Shown here: positions 62,210-64,000 of the stretch, one piece after another
How the letters are laid out: the number at the start of each line of letters is the position of its first letter
How positions within the stretch are numbered: the stretch's first letter is position 1
From: Tersicoccus sp. Bi-70
GTDB lineage: Bacteria > Actinomycetota > Actinomycetes > Actinomycetales > Micrococcaceae
Direction: 5' to 3'
DNA length: 64,000 nt
Assembly (NCBI RefSeq): GCF_001968825.1
Contig: NZ_MIEU01000002.1
Location: 62,001-126,000, forward strand
Translations under genes and position numbers: made by a program
Notes under the pieces: model-generated
What the model was told of the DNA's origin: nothing
The model's database searches: none
Seen by the model: only the letters and a program-made list of their open reading frames with translations

Positions 62210-63613
62210 ATGACCACTGTCAACAGCAGCGCCCCGGCGCATCGCACCGGGGGCACCGCGGAGGAGCGGCGCGTCCTCGGGGCGACCCTCGTCGGCACCA
62301 CGATCGAGTGGTACGACTTCTTCATCTACGCGCAGGCGACCGCGGTGGTGCTCACCCCGCTGTTCCTGGCCCCGCTGAACGCATCGAACCCGGCGCTGGC
62401 CCAGATCGTCGCCTTCGCCACGATCGGCATCTCGTTCCTCTTCCGGCCGCTGGGCGCGATCGTCGCCGGCCACCTGGGCGACAAGCTCGGCCGCAAGCAG
62501 ATGCTCGTCTTCACCCTGTTCATGATGGGAGCGGCCACCGCCCTCATCGGCGTGCTGCCGACCTACAACCAGATCGGCGTCGCCGCCCCGATCCTGCTGA
62601 TCCTGCTGCGCGTGCTGCAGGGCTTCTCCGCCGGTGGCGAGTGGGGTGGCGCGGCGCTGATGAGCGTCGAGCACGCCCCCGTCAACAAGCGCGGCCTGTT
62701 CGGCGCCTACCCGCAGATCGGCGTCCCGATCGGCATGATCCTGGCCACCGGCGTGCTGTGGATCCTCACCACCACGATGGGCCCGGCCTTCAACGAGTGG
62801 GGCTGGCGCCTGCCGTTCCTCTTCTCCATCGTGCTGATCGGCGTGGGCTACGTCGTGCGCCGCACGGTCGAGGAGAGCCCGGTGTTCCAGGAGATGGCGC
62901 TGCGGCGCAAGGAGTCCTCGGCTCCGCTCGGCCAGCTCTTCAAGCACCACACCAAGGAGGTCATCCTCACCGCGCTGATCTTCCTGGCGAACAACGCGGC
63001 CGGCTACCTGCTGATCGCCTTCTTCATCTCGTACGGCAGCTCCGTGCTGAAGCTCCCGCGCCCGGACCTGCTGCTGGTGACGACGCTCGGCGCCTTCGGC
63101 TGGCTCATCTTCACCTTCGTCGGCGGCGCTCTCTCCGACCGGCTCGGCCGGGTGCGCACCTTCCAGATCGGCTACGTCGGCCTCGTGATCTGGGCCGTGC
63201 CGATGTGGTACCTCATCGACAGCAAGAACCTGTTCCTGTTCTTCGTCGCCGTGTTCGTCCTGACCGTCTTCCTCGGCCTCTCCTACGGGCCGCAGGCCGC
63301 GCTGTACGCGGAGATGTTCCCGGCGAAGGTCCGCTACTCCGGCGTGTCGATCGGCTACGCGCTGGGCTCGATCCTCGGCGGTGCCTTCGCGCCGACCATC
63401 GCGCAGGCCCTGCTGGAGTCGTACAAGTCGACGATCCCGATCGGCGTCTATATCGCCGTCGCGGCCGTCATCTCGCTGATCGCGGTCTCGCTGGTCAAGG
63501 ACCCGAAGGGCGTGGACCTGCACGTCAAGGAGGTGCACGAGGAGTACCTCGCCGAGCACCCGGAGATCCGGGAGGATCTCGGCGTCGCAGGGGAGCCCGA
63601 CGCCGCCCGCTGA
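62210..63613 (+). CDS. MHS-family (metabolite:H+ symporter) MFS transporter
   Basis: 467 residues with 12 helices. The first loop motif GTTIEWYDFFIYAQA and GHLGDKLGRKQ are typical of the MHS branch (KgtP, ProP, ShiA), which imports organic acids, osmolytes or aromatic acids. ATG 62210 follows GGAG; the open frame extends eight codons up. A TetR-type palindrome precedes it. Substrate not predictable. Confidence 0.9.
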   Translation: MTTVNSSAPAHRTGGTAEERRVLGATLVGTTIEWYDFFIYAQATAVVLTPLFLAPLNASNPALAQIVAFATIGISFLFRPLGAIVAGHLGDKLGRKQMLVFTLFMMGAATALIGVLPTYNQIGVAAPILLILLRVLQGFSAGGEWGGAALMSVEHAPVNKRGLFGAYPQIGVPIGMILATGVLWILTTTMGPAFNEWGWRLPFLFSIVLIGVGYVVRRTVEESPVFQEMALRRKESSAPLGQLFKHHTKEVILTALIFLANNAAGYLLIAFFISYGSSVLKLPRPDLLLVTTLGAFGWLIFTFVGGALSDRLGRVRTFQIGYVGLVIWAVPMWYLIDSKNLFLFFVAVFVLTVFLGLSYGPQAALYAEMFPAKVRYSGVSIGYALGSILGGAFAPTIAQALLESYKSTIPIGVYIAVAAVISLIAVSLVKDPKGVDLHVKEVHEEYLAEHPEIREDLGVAGEPDAAR

Positions 63614-63827
63614 CGCGGACACACTCGCTGCACCTCGCCACACCTCGCCGGCTCGTCACCCACCGGCCGCCCCCGGATCCGTTCCGGACGGCGCCCGGGG
63701 TGGCGGGCCGGCGTCGTTCCCCGGGCAGGACGGCACGGACGGCACGGGCGGGACCGGAGGAGGGGATAGCCTGTCGGTGGCGGGTCGAAACGAAGCCTGC
63801 TGTCGAACGCGAAGAGGGCACCGCCGA

Positions 63828-64000
63828 ATGACCAGCGACACCGGATCAGCAGAGCAGCAGCAGAACGAGGGGCAGGACCCCGGGCGCTGGCGGATCCTGG
63901 CGGTGCTGCTGGTGGCGATCTTCATGTCGCTGGTGAGCGTCAGCAGCGTCAACGTGGCACTGCCATCCATCCAGTCCGGTCTCGGCGCCACCCAGTCCCA
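63828..64000 (+). CDS. MFS transporter, probably DHA2/EmrB-like (3' end outside window)
   Basis: Only the first 57 codons are in the window. After a 22-residue polar start comes a hydrophobic helix with WRILAVLLVAIFMSLVS and then VNVALPSIQSGLG, the first-helix pattern of 14-helix drug exporters. ATG 63828 follows GAAGAGGG about eight bases upstream; TAGCCT near 63768 may be its -10. Truncated by the window end. Confidence 0.8.
   Translation, partial: MTSDTGSAEQQQNEGQDPGRWRILAVLLVAIFMSLVSVSSVNVALPSIQSGLGATQS

Overview
The window is chromosomal DNA of a very GC-rich actinobacterium, most likely of the order Micrococcales. The evidence is the third-position GC bias, the NucS mismatch endonuclease, the 13E12/DUF222 HNH gene, the DUF2550, DUF3039 and DUF2017 proteins, and the neighbourhoods wecA-like/AtpI-like/atpBEFHAGDC, clpS-DUF2017-murI-MBL-hydrolase and rph-rdgB. 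The family cannot be fixed from sequence alone. No tRNA, rRNA, CRISPR array, insertion sequence or prophage was seen. Nearly all of it is dense housekeeping sequence, with many 4-base GTGA/ATGA stop-start overlaps that imply translational coupling.

Layout. 1-3285: end of a surface-polysaccharide operon (PglF/CapD-like dehydratase, WbpL/WecA-like phosphosugar transferase) running into an AtpI-like protein. 3286-11273: a 409-base leader and the complete F1Fo ATP synthase operon, followed by a DUF2550 protein. 11447-15402: membrane-anchored esterase coupled to a large aminoacyl-phosphatidylglycerol-synthase-like protein whose N-terminus resembles a rhomboid without its catalytic serine. 15419-16624: a shared terminator, a cold-shock gene and nucS. 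16663-20030: a sugar ABC importer (binding lipoprotein and two permeases, no ATPase) behind a CRP-like site. 20077-30386: small zinc-ribbon protein, hydrolase, AI-2E-type permease, an unknown Ser/Ala-rich membrane protein, a YbbN-type thioredoxin/TPR protein, an ABC exporter and a CocE-type esterase. 30437-36505: DUF3039, an MFS pump, a DEAD/DEAH helicase, an FAD dehydrogenase and DUF3817. 36603-42328: NAD salvage (pncA, pncB), then clpS, DUF2017, murI and a metallo-hydrolase. 42478-44650: a DUF222-HNH gene with a duplicated 5' end.

The most interesting accessory block is 44801-50119: a dicarboxylate symporter with altered substrate-site motifs, a carboxymuconolactone-decarboxylase-like protein, a LigI-like amidohydrolase (2-pyrone-4,6-dicarboxylate hydrolase family), a PcaR/PobR-type IclR regulator, a duplicated EthD-like ferredoxin-fold protein and an SDR dehydrogenase. 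It looks like a self-contained uptake and ring-opening pathway for an aromatic- or lactone-derived acid, with a strong promoter overlapped by an inverted-repeat operator. The substrate is unknown.

After it come rph-rdgB, DedA, a DnaQ-like exonuclease, an ADP-ribosylglycohydrolase, an aquaporin with an NPI second motif, sbcDC, an IclR regulator, a phosphoribosyltransferase, an MHS-family symporter behind a TetR-like palindrome, and the start of another MFS transporter cut by the window end.

A recurring regulatory theme is a -10 hexamer (TANNNT) placed exactly 6-7 bases before the start codon of many genes on both strands, which is the architecture of leaderless mRNAs.
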